DNA of 6,298 bases from Planctomycetota bacterium (GTDB lineage: Bacteria > Planctomycetota > Planctomycetia > Isosphaerales > Isosphaeraceae), in NCBI GenBank assembly GCA_021807585.1, contig JAKBCQ010000177.1:1-6298 (forward strand), read 5' to 3'. A program made the position numbers and the translations under genes. The notes under the pieces are model-generated. The model was not told the origin of the DNA and made no database searches. It saw only the letters and a program-made list of their open reading frames with translations. Numbering within the stretch: the stretch's first letter is position 1; every line of letters starts with the position of its first letter. This document shows positions 1-6,200 of the stretch, piece by piece.

Positions 1-1869
1 GTCGTTAAAGATCGGTCCAATCGATCTCGATCGGGTGGATTCGTCGCAGCGTCGCCATTGTTGGAAACTGACGATGTAAAAAGCCCGAGCGCCGATCAAG
101 ACGACGCCGTTCGTCGGACACGAATGAACGACGAAGATCCGGCTGATTTTCAGCCGAAGCCGGCGCCGGCTCGACCAAAAGCTAAAACATCGTCTAAAGT
201 TCAATCGACATTGAAATCTGGTCAATCATCTAACGTTATCGAAGACGCGTCGATTGATTTGAGAAAAGATTCACAATCGGTTCTCAATCCGCGCGAGGTC
301 GCTCGTCCAAACGTGTTGAGAAATATATCAAATGATCCAAATAACAATGGATCGACATCTCGCTCAAATTTGATTCAAAACTCGACGAACGGCGACGATT
401 CCACTCCGTTGATTATTAACGACGACGATGCAAAGACCGATACCGACGCTCCTCCCCCGATTCATGCGATTCCAGCTGGAAATCATGAACTTCCACTGCC
501 GCCCTCCATTGATTTATCGAGTCCGAATATGATTAATTCATCTCAATCTCAGTCGTCACAAACATCACCATCACAATCACTTAAAGATGCAAAGTCACGA
601 TCGGCCGTCGAAGATCATTCTCCAATCGTTATTGGCGACTCGCCTTTGATCATCAATGACGATGAACCTATGGCGCCGATCAATTCTTCAAATTCTTCCG
701 TTGAGAATGCGTCGAAACCGACTTCAAATTTGACACCGGACGATTCTTCCAAAAACGTTTCGAATCTTCCGGATGCGGATCGGCCTAAAGATCGCACAAT
801 TGACAATTCGACGCCGAAGTTGGAAGATCTTCCTCCATTGAATGCTCAAGTCGATCATGACAAAATCACTAATGAAGGATTGGGATCGACATTTGTTATT
901 CAGCCTTTGCCGGTTCCAGCGGTTACGCCGAATTTGAATTCCGTGAACGGTAACGGGAGTTTGCAAGAGCCGGTGAATGTAAAATCATCCGCTCCTTCGC
1001 CTTCGGATTCAATTTTTGAATCGAAATCGTCGTCTACCGATTCGGTGTTGGATTTACCCCCCTTGCCCGGTGAAAATGATCTATTGAATACGTCGCCGAC
1101 TCGAATCGCCGACGACCGCCCCGAACGAATGAATTCTTCCACCGGGTCCGCCGGTACATTGAATCAAGACGATCCGATTGAACCTGCTCGCGAGGTTGAT
1201 ACGGTTCTTCCTCAAGCTCCGCGGTCGGAATTAATCTCCATGCCGGATCCCGACTCTTATATACCCAAACGTGGATTGAGTGAAGAATCCAAACGTGAGG
1301 TTAAGCGAATCGCACAGGCGCAAGAACGGAAGTCGCGATCGGTTCCGACAATTGATTTAAGTCGAGATGAGGCGGCGCCCGGCGATACGACGACTTCGGG
1401 TATTGTTTTACCGCGGGCGCCAAGTCCGACCGAGGCTCGTGCGATCAGGCCGATTCCTGTTCCCGAAGAGTTCGTACCGATGGGACCTCGCGATTGGACG
1501 CCGAGCCGGAAGGCGTGGTCCGCGGCCGCGACTTGTCATTTGCCTCTTTATTTTCAAGACGCTTCGCTGGAACGATATGGACATAGCGCCGAACAATTCT
1601 TTGGACCGGCGGGACGTTATATGTCGTATCCGCTTGACGATCCCAAAGAATCAAATCAACGATCTCAGATCTTGCAACCTTTTATGTCGTTTGGATTGTT
1701 TATAACTCAGATCGCGGCTTTACCTTATAACGTGGTTATGGACCCGCCGTGGGAAGCCGAATACGATCTTGGTTATTATCGTCCGGGCGATCGCGTACCC
1801 ACCGACGTTTACTATCTGCCCGTCACCGGAGTCGGACCTCCATTGCGAGGCGCCAATTACGGCAGGTGA
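1..1869 (+). CDS. Partial CDS: long disordered Ser/Asp/Pro-rich protein with a conserved C-terminal module (unknown function)
   Basis: The frame is open from base 1 to the TGA at 1867-1869 (622 codons), so the true start lies left of the window. The TTG at 58 is only an internal possible start, with no ribosome site before it. Codons 1 to about 430 are low complexity, rich in Ser, Asp, Asn and Pro, and look intrinsically disordered. They carry repeated short motifs: PLIINDD twice, and L-P-P/L-P-L-P clusters near nt 490, 826 and 1057. A charged, probably helical stretch (EESKREVKRIAQAQERK) lies near nt 1282-1332. The last 125 residues (nt 1492-1866) look folded: a DWTP start, then PLYFQDASLERYGHS, a hydrophobic segment (SFGLFITQIAALPYNVV) and LGYYRPG. 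From memory this Y-F-x-x-x-x-L-E-R-Y-G plus L-G-x-Y-R-P-G pattern recurs in planctomycete hypothetical proteins; I cannot verify that here. No catalytic motif is visible. A surface or envelope role is only a guess. The reading frame is secure, the function unknown. Confidence 0.85.
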   Translation, partial: VVKDRSNRSRSGGFVAASPLLETDDVKSPSADQDDAVRRTRMNDEDPADFQPKPAPARPKAKTSSKVQSTLKSGQSSNVIEDASIDLRKDSQSVLNPREVARPNVLRNISNDPNNNGSTSRSNLIQNSTNGDDSTPLIINDDDAKTDTDAPPPIHAIPAGNHELPLPPSIDLSSPNMINSSQSQSSQTSPSQSLKDAKSRSAVEDHSPIVIGDSPLIINDDEPMAPINSSNSSVENASKPTSNLTPDDSSKNVSNLPDADRPKDRTIDNSTPKLEDLPPLNAQVDHDKITNEGLGSTFVIQPLPVPAVTPNLNSVNGNGSLQEPVNVKSSAPSPSDSIFESKSSSTDSVLDLPPLPGENDLLNTSPTRIADDRPERMNSSTGSAGTLNQDDPIEPAREVDTVLPQAPRSELISMPDPDSYIPKRGLSEESKREVKRIAQAQERKSRSVPTIDLSRDEAAPGDTTTSGIVLPRAPSPTEARAIRPIPVPEEFVPMGPRDWTPSRKAWSAAATCHLPLYFQDASLERYGHSAEQFFGPAGRYMSYPLDDPKESNQRSQILQPFMSFGLFITQIAALPYNVVMDPPWEAEYDLGYYRPGDRVPTDVYYLPVTGVGPPLRGANYGR

Positions 1870-1902
1870 CGATCGTCGTCTCGGATTAATCCTGTTGCGT
1901 CG

Positions 1903-1936
1903 TCGTTCGTTCGATGATAATCAATCGAACGAACGA
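1903..1936. terminator. Perfect 13-bp inverted repeat between convergent genes, likely bidirectional terminator
   Basis: The arms TCGTTCGTTCGAT (1903-1915) and ATCGAACGAACGA (1924-1936) are perfect reverse complements around an 8-nt loop, GATAATCA. The repeat lies 33 bp after the stop of the plus-strand gene and 64 bp after the stop of the minus-strand gene, where a shared terminator would be expected. Neither strand has a T run directly after the stem, so it is not a classical intrinsic terminator. It could act as a transcript-end hairpin or as a protein-binding palindrome. Confidence 0.55.
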
Positions 1937-2000
1937 GGCCGCGCTGATGGTCAATTTACCGTGTTTTGATCTGTTTGTTTCAATTGATTTGAATTTATAT

Positions 2001-3212
2001 TCACTTTGCGGCGGGGAGAGAAGCGCCGACTTTCGGAGGAAGATTGGGAGCGACTTCGACGTTTTGATAATCGAGCGGGGATAAATTGTATCTTGGTTCC
2101 CAATCGACGCCGCGAAATTTAGTCGTCGAATCGAAGAATTTGGTCGTCGTCGAGGCGACTTTTGGCCATAATCGCATTAATTTATAAGCTTGAAGTGAAG
2201 TGGGGAAGATTTCCGCCTTGCTTTGAGGTATGCGAGCCGTCAGATTACGCGTATCGCGTATGACCTGAGCCGACGGGGCGTCGCGTTCCCCCGCCGCTAA
2301 AAACAGTGGAATGCGACCCGCGAGCGAAGCCAAGGCGATTTGAATGCGAGATCCGAAGAGATCGGGTCGGGGTGAAATCAACGCCATCGACGCGATATCC
2401 GAACCGCGATCGGCGCTCGATACGGCGGCGCCACGAGCCGACGCCCACGCGACCGCGAGGTTACATCCATCTCCAAGAGCGAGTATTCCAAGATTCGCCA
2501 GGTTAAGTTCGCCTCGGTTATGTCGATCCAATAAAAAGAGATAAGCGATTTGAAGATCGGAAAGCGCCGATGTCGGTTCTCGTTCTATGAGACCGACCGG
2601 TTGACGGAATTCAAAATCGCTTCCTCGTAGATCAACGACCAAAACCGCGTAACCCGATTTTTGCATGCTTTGAGCCAGGCCCCACTCGCTTAGATCTTTG
2701 ATCGGCGTTTCAAAATCTACTGGTGATTGATTACGTTCATGAATCATGACGACGGGAGACGATTTTGTTCCAAGTTTCGACGGATAATAAGAAAACGATG
2801 CTCCGCCGCGCATCTCGCTGGAACGCGCTCGAATCCGAAAATGAAAAGGCGTTCTGGGTAAATTCGCCGATGCGGCGAGTAACGGATCAAAAAAGAGATT
2901 GGGATTCGCCTTAAGGTTTTGCGGAGGAATCGTCGGAACGCGAATCACCGTTTTCTTTTTGGCCGCGCCGCCGTGTCCTTTGGCTTTCATATCGCCGCGA
3001 TCGACTGGATTTCCAATCGCATTTTTTCCCTTACCGTTTTTATCGTTAGGATTAGGATTGTTTTTGGGTTTTTCAACCGGAACTTCATCTTGATAAGTCG
3101 CGGCGTTCAATCCCGCTCCCACTCCAACCGTGATCGCCGTGGAGATCAAAATGGTTGACAAATGATAAATCCACAATAATGTGGAATGCGTCATTTTGAA
3201 ATAGTTTTTCAT
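2001..3212 (-). CDS. Exported alpha/beta-hydrolase-like protein lacking catalytic Ser and His (probable pseudoenzyme)
   Basis: The product is 403 residues. The ATG at 3212 is backed by GGAGGG 9 nt upstream; the Met at residue 7 has no such site. Residues 1-38 look like a signal peptide or anchor: MKNYFK, a hydrophobic stretch (LLWIYHLSTILISTAITVGVGAG), then a possible AxA-like cleavage at LNA-A. Residues 45-90 form a Lys/Asn/Gly/Pro-rich linker. Residues 120-360 have an alpha/beta-hydrolase pattern: a strand with VVMIHERNQ (154-162), YAVLVVDLRGSDF (188-200), and LGILALGDGCNLAVAWA (241-257) where the nucleophile elbow belongs. The usual G-x-S-x-G reads G-D-G-C-N there, with no serine. The acid is kept (GERDAPS, Asp311), but no His follows near the end (PTSLQAYKLM). 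It is therefore probably non-catalytic, perhaps a binding protein in the periplasm or envelope. Fold assignment is moderate, substrate unknown. It is a single gene, 246 bp downstream of dnaN. Confidence 0.85.
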   Translation of the reverse strand: MKNYFKMTHSTLLWIYHLSTILISTAITVGVGAGLNAATYQDEVPVEKPKNNPNPNDKNGKGKNAIGNPVDRGDMKAKGHGGAAKKKTVIRVPTIPPQNLKANPNLFFDPLLAASANLPRTPFHFRIRARSSEMRGGASFSYYPSKLGTKSSPVVMIHERNQSPVDFETPIKDLSEWGLAQSMQKSGYAVLVVDLRGSDFEFRQPVGLIEREPTSALSDLQIAYLFLLDRHNRGELNLANLGILALGDGCNLAVAWASARGAAVSSADRGSDIASMALISPRPDLFGSRIQIALASLAGRIPLFLAAGERDAPSAQVIRDTRNLTARIPQSKAEIFPTSLQAYKLMRLWPKVASTTTKFFDSTTKFRGVDWEPRYNLSPLDYQNVEVAPNLPPKVGASLPAAK

Positions 3213-3221
3213 GATTCAACG

Positions 3222-3227
3222 CCCTCC
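3222..3227 (-). promoter_or_regulatory. Ribosome binding site GGAGGG deciding the start of the hydrolase-like gene
   Basis: On the minus strand GGAGGG lies 9 nt before the ATG at 3212. The next in-frame ATG (3194) is preceded only by A/T-rich coding sequence without a purine-rich site, so the longer start is preferred. That start also gives the signal peptide a positively charged beginning. Confidence 0.7.
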
Positions 3228-3458
3228 GTCGGAATTCCATCTTCATGAACCCGCCGACCGTGTGCGGCTTGAACTTGAAGGTATTTTGACCCGTAGCGTC
3301 GCTAAAGCAAATATTGTGCGAACGATCGAGTGCTTAACATTCAGGTTCGGCTTCCTGGGCAATCTGATCCGAATTGATTTTATCATCCTCAATCTGAAAT
3401 CGCCAAGAACTTGCCGAGTTTGCTACGACGGCGTTTTGATATCGTCGGCCGGGAGCGT

Positions 3459-4577
3459 TCAATTTTCACGAGCTAACGGCATCACAACATACTGATAGAG
3501 ATCGTCGGTTTTGAAGACCGCGGGACTTTTGGGATCGATCAGTTCGGCGGTAATCGTCATGGAGTCGTCGAGCGCTTTAAGCGCCTCGAGCAAGTATTTG
3601 GGATCAAATCGAATCGTCAATCGAGGTCCATTGTACTGAATGGGCAGTTCAACGTGTGACGATCCAATATCCGCGGCTTGGCTGAAAAGGCGAAGCATCC
3701 CCTCGTCAAAATCAAAGTCGACGCCGCGACTATCATCGTTAGTCGCCACTGAGGCTTGTTCCACGGTGTTTTTGAGCACGCCGACCTCAAGAGGAACGCG
3801 AATCTCTGCGCCTTTAGGGAAAACATCGCGATATTGTGGAAATCGACCTTCGACGAGTCGGCTGTAAATGACGCTGTTCTCAGTTCTTACAAGAATCGAG
3901 GTCGTTCCTTGAATCGCGATATGGACGGGAGGATCGTCGTCGTTCAAGTTGCGATCGATCAGTTTGAGCGACTTTACGGGAACAACGGGTGTTCCCGTGG
4001 GAATCGGCGGGTTGTTCTCTCCTTCAGCGGGCGCTAGAGCATATGCCAGGCGTCGACCATCGGTTCCGACCATTGCGATGGATTCGGGTTGGAGTTCAAT
4101 CAGAACGCCTCCCAGAGCGTATCGCGTGCTTTCAACGTCGGTGGCGAATACAGTGCGCCGAATGATTCGTTTTAAGTTCGCCGCGGTGACGACATGGTAT
4201 GAGGTCGCGGCAAAATCAGGAACCTCGGGAAACTCGTTGGGGTCGATGCTGGTGAGCTTGAATTCGGAATGAACGCCTCGAATGACGATGTAATCTCCTT
4301 CTGTGGCTAGAGATAACTCGTTTTCTTTGATTGTTCGAAGGATCGAGCGCACGGGAACACCGGGTAAGATCACGGCGCCGGGTTCGTCAATTCCCACACC
4401 AATCACACGATGGCGAATCCCCAGCTCAAGATCCGTCGCCATCATTGTCGTACCGTGATCCGGGTCGGCGATGAACTTCACGTTCTGCAAAACGGGTTTG
4501 GGACTGCGAGCGGGGGCGACCCCGTCGATCATGCTGAACGCCGTGAACAACCCATCGCGATCGCAGAGAACCTTCAT
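3459..4577 (-). CDS. dnaN: DNA polymerase III subunit beta (sliding clamp)
   Basis: The clamp is a ring-shaped homodimer that encircles DNA and tethers polymerase III and other replication and repair proteins. The product is 372 residues, the usual family length (E. coli 366), and spans all three clamp domains of about 120 residues each. Visible family motifs are an MKVLCDRDGL start, ATDLELGIRH (47-56), LPGVPVRSILRTI (71-83), LGGVLIEL (155-162), VGTDGRRLAYAL (170-181), EGRFPQYRDVFP (243-254), and the C-terminal YQYVVMPLAREN, matching the YVVMPxR end that forms part of the protein-binding pocket. The frame stays open to a TTG at 4670, but those 31 extra residues look unlike a clamp N-terminus. 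The ATG at 4577 has GGGGAG 5 nt upstream and begins exactly where family members begin. It is intact. No dnaA or recF flanks it; an rmd-like gene lies upstream and a hydrolase-like gene downstream. Confidence 0.97.
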   Translation of the reverse strand: MKVLCDRDGLFTAFSMIDGVAPARSPKPVLQNVKFIADPDHGTTMMATDLELGIRHRVIGVGIDEPGAVILPGVPVRSILRTIKENELSLATEGDYIVIRGVHSEFKLTSIDPNEFPEVPDFAATSYHVVTAANLKRIIRRTVFATDVESTRYALGGVLIELQPESIAMVGTDGRRLAYALAPAEGENNPPIPTGTPVVPVKSLKLIDRNLNDDDPPVHIAIQGTTSILVRTENSVIYSRLVEGRFPQYRDVFPKGAEIRVPLEVGVLKNTVEQASVATNDDSRGVDFDFDEGMLRLFSQAADIGSSHVELPIQYNGPRLTIRFDPKYLLEALKALDDSMTITAELIDPKSPAVFKTDDLYQYVVMPLAREN

Positions 4578-4582
4578 TCTAT

Positions 4583-4588
4583 CTCCCC
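4583..4588 (-). promoter_or_regulatory. Ribosome binding site GGGGAG of dnaN
   Basis: GGGGAG on the minus strand ends 5 nt before the ATG at 4577. It decides the dnaN start in favour of the 372-residue protein over the longer TTG-initiated frame. Confidence 0.75.
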
Positions 4589-4594
4589 AATGTC

Positions 4595-4610
4595 GCCGGA
4601 TTAAACCGGC
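4595..4610. repeat. Small inverted repeat in the dnaN leader
   Basis: GCCGG (4595-4599) and CCGGC (4606-4610) flank a 6-nt ATTAAA. In the dnaN mRNA the hairpin would sit just 5' of the ribosome site (4583-4588). It might influence translation or be a small operator. The stem is short, so chance is possible. Confidence 0.35.
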
Positions 4611-4690
4611 AAAGTGAACGATTTCAGTCGAGCATTCTGAGCAATCGGCCGCCGTGCGAGGATAAATCAATCGAACCGATTGATCGAGCG

Positions 4691-4740
4691 TTCGTTGATT
4701 TCTTAATTAAAGTGAAATCAATCAACAGAATTAGAAGAAT
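4691..4740. other. AT-rich block (about 24% GC), possible DNA unwinding element, with an 8-bp inverted repeat
   Basis: Only 12 of these 50 bases are G or C, against roughly half in the surrounding sequence. Within it TTGATTTC (4695-4702) and GAAATCAA (4714-4721) form a perfect 8-bp inverted repeat around TTAATTAAAGT. The block lies 19 bp from the first TGTCGATAA, an arrangement like the unwinding element beside DnaA boxes. Alternatively it is simply the AT-rich promoter region of dnaN. Confidence 0.45.
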
Positions 4741-4761
4741 ACAGAGCGAGCATCGTTCTGT
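4741..4761. repeat. Imperfect hairpin overlapping the first TGTCGATAA
   Basis: ACAGAGCGA (4741-4749) and TCGTTCTGT (4753-4761) pair at eight of nine positions, with a G-T at the ninth, around a GCA loop. The right arm runs into the DnaA-box-like 9-mer at 4759-4767. Confidence 0.4.
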
Positions 4762-4832
4762 CGATAACCCCGGCTTGATCGATTTCAGAACGGACTTTAA
4801 CAGAGGAATTTCACGAAAACAACCGACCGGCG

Positions 4833-4860
4833 CCGTGTCGACGCCATGTCGATAACACGG
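4833..4860. repeat. Bulged inverted repeat containing the second TGTCGATAA
   Basis: CCGTGTCGAC (4833-4842) can pair with GTCG (4848-4851) plus ACACGG (4855-4860) around a GCCAT loop, giving ten base pairs with a 3-nt ATA bulge. The DnaA-box-like 9-mer at 4847-4855 lies across the right arm. No T run follows, so a terminator is unlikely. Confidence 0.45.
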
Positions 4861-5017
4861 TCGACCCGAAGATGCTGAATCGTCAACAGCCGGATCTACA
4901 ATCTGGAACCAGAGAAATCCGAGTCAATCATCCGCCGGCCTTGAAGATTGAATCGACAGACCGTTCACAATTCCATCAACACGGTGCATAACGATCAAGC
5001 GGCCTTCTCAAATCGAG

Positions 5018-5050
5018 GATCGTAATATCTGTCGATTAGATATACGGATC
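5018..5050. repeat. 13-bp imperfect inverted repeat just past the rmd stop, possible weak terminator
   Basis: GATCGTAATATCT (5018-5030) and AGATATACGGATC (5038-5050) are reverse complements at 10 of 13 positions, with a perfect inner 6 bp (ATATCT/AGATAT) and a 7-nt loop. The repeat begins 13 bp after the end of the rmd-like gene. There is no clear T run downstream on the minus strand. The loop contains most of TGTCGATTA, so this weak DnaA-like match may just be part of the hairpin. Confidence 0.4.
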
Positions 5051-5063
5051 GAATAACAAGAGA

Positions 5064-6038
5064 TTAGAGATTCGCCGCTTTTTCCAGAACCAGTCGTCGT
5101 TGTTCATCGAGCATGTCTTTTAATGTATGTTCAATCGTATAATATGGTTTCCACTTTGTAGTCTCGCGAAATTTAGCGGGATTTGCGATTAAATAAGATG
5201 AATCGACCGCTCGAAATCGTGCAGGGTCGACGCGTACCTCGATAGAACGGGTCGCTTGTGAAATCAGAAAATCGAGTGCGTCTTGCAAACGCGTTCCAAC
5301 GCCTTGTCCGATATTATAAACTTCGCCTGATTTACCCAATTTAGCTAGTAAGTAATATCCTTCAACAATATCGCGAACATCGGTAAAATCGCGAACAATA
5401 TTGAGATTGCCGACGACGACGGACTCTTTTAGTCCAAGTTCCACTTCAGCGACTTGGCGAGCTAAACCGCCAAGCACGTATTTCTCAGACTGTCTGGGAC
5501 CAGCATGATTGAATGGACGAGCGATGACGATATCGGCGTTATGGGCTAATACATGCTGAATCGCCAGTAAATCTGCAGCGGCTTTACTAGCGGCGTAGGG
5601 ATTATTCGGCCTGAGAGGACAATTTTCATCAACGGGGATATATTCCGCGGTGGGATTTCCATAACTGACGCCCGACCCGATGAGCACAATCCGCGGTCGA
5701 AGACCGGAAAGTCGAACCCCTTCCAGGAGGTTAAGCGTACCGCCTAAGTTGACGTTCCAGGTCTCAATTGGGAAATCAACACTCGCTTGAGGATTAGGTT
5801 GAGCTGCGAGATGATAAACGACTTCAGGTTGTTTGCGGGCGATTAACTCGGCACAAATGGAGGGACCGACCGTGGCGACGTTGAGCGATTCAACACGAGC
5901 AAGGGGATTAAGATGATGCAATTGCCGCGACCACGATCCCGAAGTGGACAAACCGACGATCACGTCGCCGGCTTGCAGCAATCGCTCGGTAAGATGCCCA
6001 CCGACAAAACCGGTTGCGCCGGTGATCAGAACTCGCAT
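5064..6038 (-). CDS. rmd: NAD(P)-dependent extended-SDR nucleotide-sugar enzyme, most like GDP-4-dehydro-6-deoxy-D-mannose reductase
   Basis: Enzymes of this type reduce GDP-4-keto-6-deoxymannose, made by GDP-mannose 4,6-dehydratase, to GDP-D-rhamnose for surface polysaccharide; they are cytosolic. The product is 324 residues from the ATG at 6038. The N-terminus MRVLITGATGFVGGHL carries the Rossmann motif G-A-T-G-F-V-G (7-13). The likely catalytic set is Ser122 (GSGVSYG), Tyr148 and Lys152 (PYAASK). Further family signatures are HLAAQ (77-81), RPFNHAGPRQ (174-183), RDFTDVRD (216-223), GEVYNIGQG (238-246) and VDPARFRAVD (270-279). The short length and these C-terminal motifs favour the reductase over the dehydratase, which is longer; another NDP-sugar epimerase/dehydratase remains possible. 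A GTG at 6059 would add seven residues but has poor spacing to a ribosome site, whereas AAGGG lies 9 nt before the ATG. It is intact. No gmd partner is in the window. Confidence 0.9.
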   Translation of the reverse strand: MRVLITGATGFVGGHLTERLLQAGDVIVGLSTSGSWSRQLHHLNPLARVESLNVATVGPSICAELIARKQPEVVYHLAAQPNPQASVDFPIETWNVNLGGTLNLLEGVRLSGLRPRIVLIGSGVSYGNPTAEYIPVDENCPLRPNNPYAASKAAADLLAIQHVLAHNADIVIARPFNHAGPRQSEKYVLGGLARQVAEVELGLKESVVVGNLNIVRDFTDVRDIVEGYYLLAKLGKSGEVYNIGQGVGTRLQDALDFLISQATRSIEVRVDPARFRAVDSSYLIANPAKFRETTKWKPYYTIEHTLKDMLDEQRRLVLEKAANL

Positions 6039-6047
6039 ATTGATGAA

Positions 6048-6052
6048 CCCTT
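6048..6052 (-). promoter_or_regulatory. Ribosome binding site AAGGG of the rmd-like gene
   Basis: AAGGG on the minus strand lies 9 nt before the ATG at 6038. It supports that start over the GTG at 6059, and places the Rossmann motif close to the N-terminus as usual for the family. Confidence 0.55.
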
Positions 6053-6075
6053 GCGTCACTCCAAGATTGAATGGA

Positions 6076-6104
6076 ATTCTAACCGACTCGAAGTCGATTC
6101 ACAA
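6076..6104 (-). promoter_or_regulatory. Sigma-70-like promoter of the rmd-like gene with an embedded inverted repeat
   Basis: On the minus strand TTGTGA (6104-6099, 4 of 6 to consensus) and TAGAAT (6081-6076, 5 of 6) are separated by exactly 17 nt. Initiation would fall near 6069, leaving a leader of about 30 nt that contains the AAGGG site. The spacer holds CGACT-TCG-AGTCG (6084-6096), a 5-bp inverted repeat where a repressor could sit. A consensus match alone does not prove activity. Confidence 0.5.
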
Positions 6105-6136
6105 TCCGAGATTCATTCCGTGTCTTCTTCGACAAG

Positions 6137-6148
6137 GAAATCGATTTC
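6137..6148. repeat. 12-bp perfect palindrome upstream of the rmd promoter
   Basis: GAAATCGATTTC is its own reverse complement. It lies about 33 bp upstream of the proposed -35, a possible activator or repressor site. A 12-bp palindrome in AT-rich intergenic DNA can also arise by chance. Confidence 0.3.
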
Positions 6149-6200
6149 ATGTGAAAAGTCGTCACCACTTAATCTTGATTTTCAGACTTGGAACCCTCTT

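Larger units (their letters stand above)
4578..5063. other. 486-bp non-coding region upstream of dnaN: candidate replication origin or DnaA-regulated region
   Basis: No credible gene occupies this stretch. It holds DnaA-box-like 9-mers: TGTCGATAA at 4759-4767 and 4847-4855 (each one base from TGTGGATAA), GGTGCATAA at 4983-4991 (one base from TGTGCATAA), and weaker TGTCGATTA at 5030-5038 and TGTCGATTC on the minus strand at 4950-4958. A 50-bp AT-rich block sits on the dnaN side. By eye I found no other exact TGTCGATAA on either strand in the window. It is known that bacterial origins often lie next to dnaN or dnaA and combine DnaA boxes with an AT-rich unwinding element. That this is an origin is inference: no dnaA is present and no exact E. 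coli-type box occurs. The dnaN promoter must also lie here or further upstream, but I could not pick a convincing -35/-10 pair. Confidence 0.45.

Noticed and set aside
1367..1705. 112-codon plus-strand frame inside the first gene
   Set aside because: It is an Arg-rich out-of-frame shadow of the conserved C-terminal module, with no ribosome site.
3170..3185. TCCACA-ATAA-TGTGGA, resembling paired half DnaA boxes
   Set aside because: It lies inside the signal-peptide codons of the hydrolase-like gene and matches the full 9-mer box poorly on both sides.
3211..3495. 94-codon plus-strand frame in the gap between the hydrolase-like gene and dnaN
   Set aside because: Its start overlaps the start codon of the minus-strand gene, it runs into the end of dnaN, no ribosome site is evident and I recognise nothing in its product. 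The 246-bp gap otherwise shows no clear terminator or promoter.
4578..4670. 31-residue N-terminal extension of the DnaN frame from a TTG start
   Set aside because: The extension does not resemble a clamp N-terminus, and the internal ATG at 4577 has a GGGGAG site and matches where family members begin.
4731..4740. TAG-AAG run resembling a DnaA-trio next to the AT-rich block
   Set aside because: Only two triplets fit and the spacing to the nearest box is too long, so it is not distinguishable from chance.
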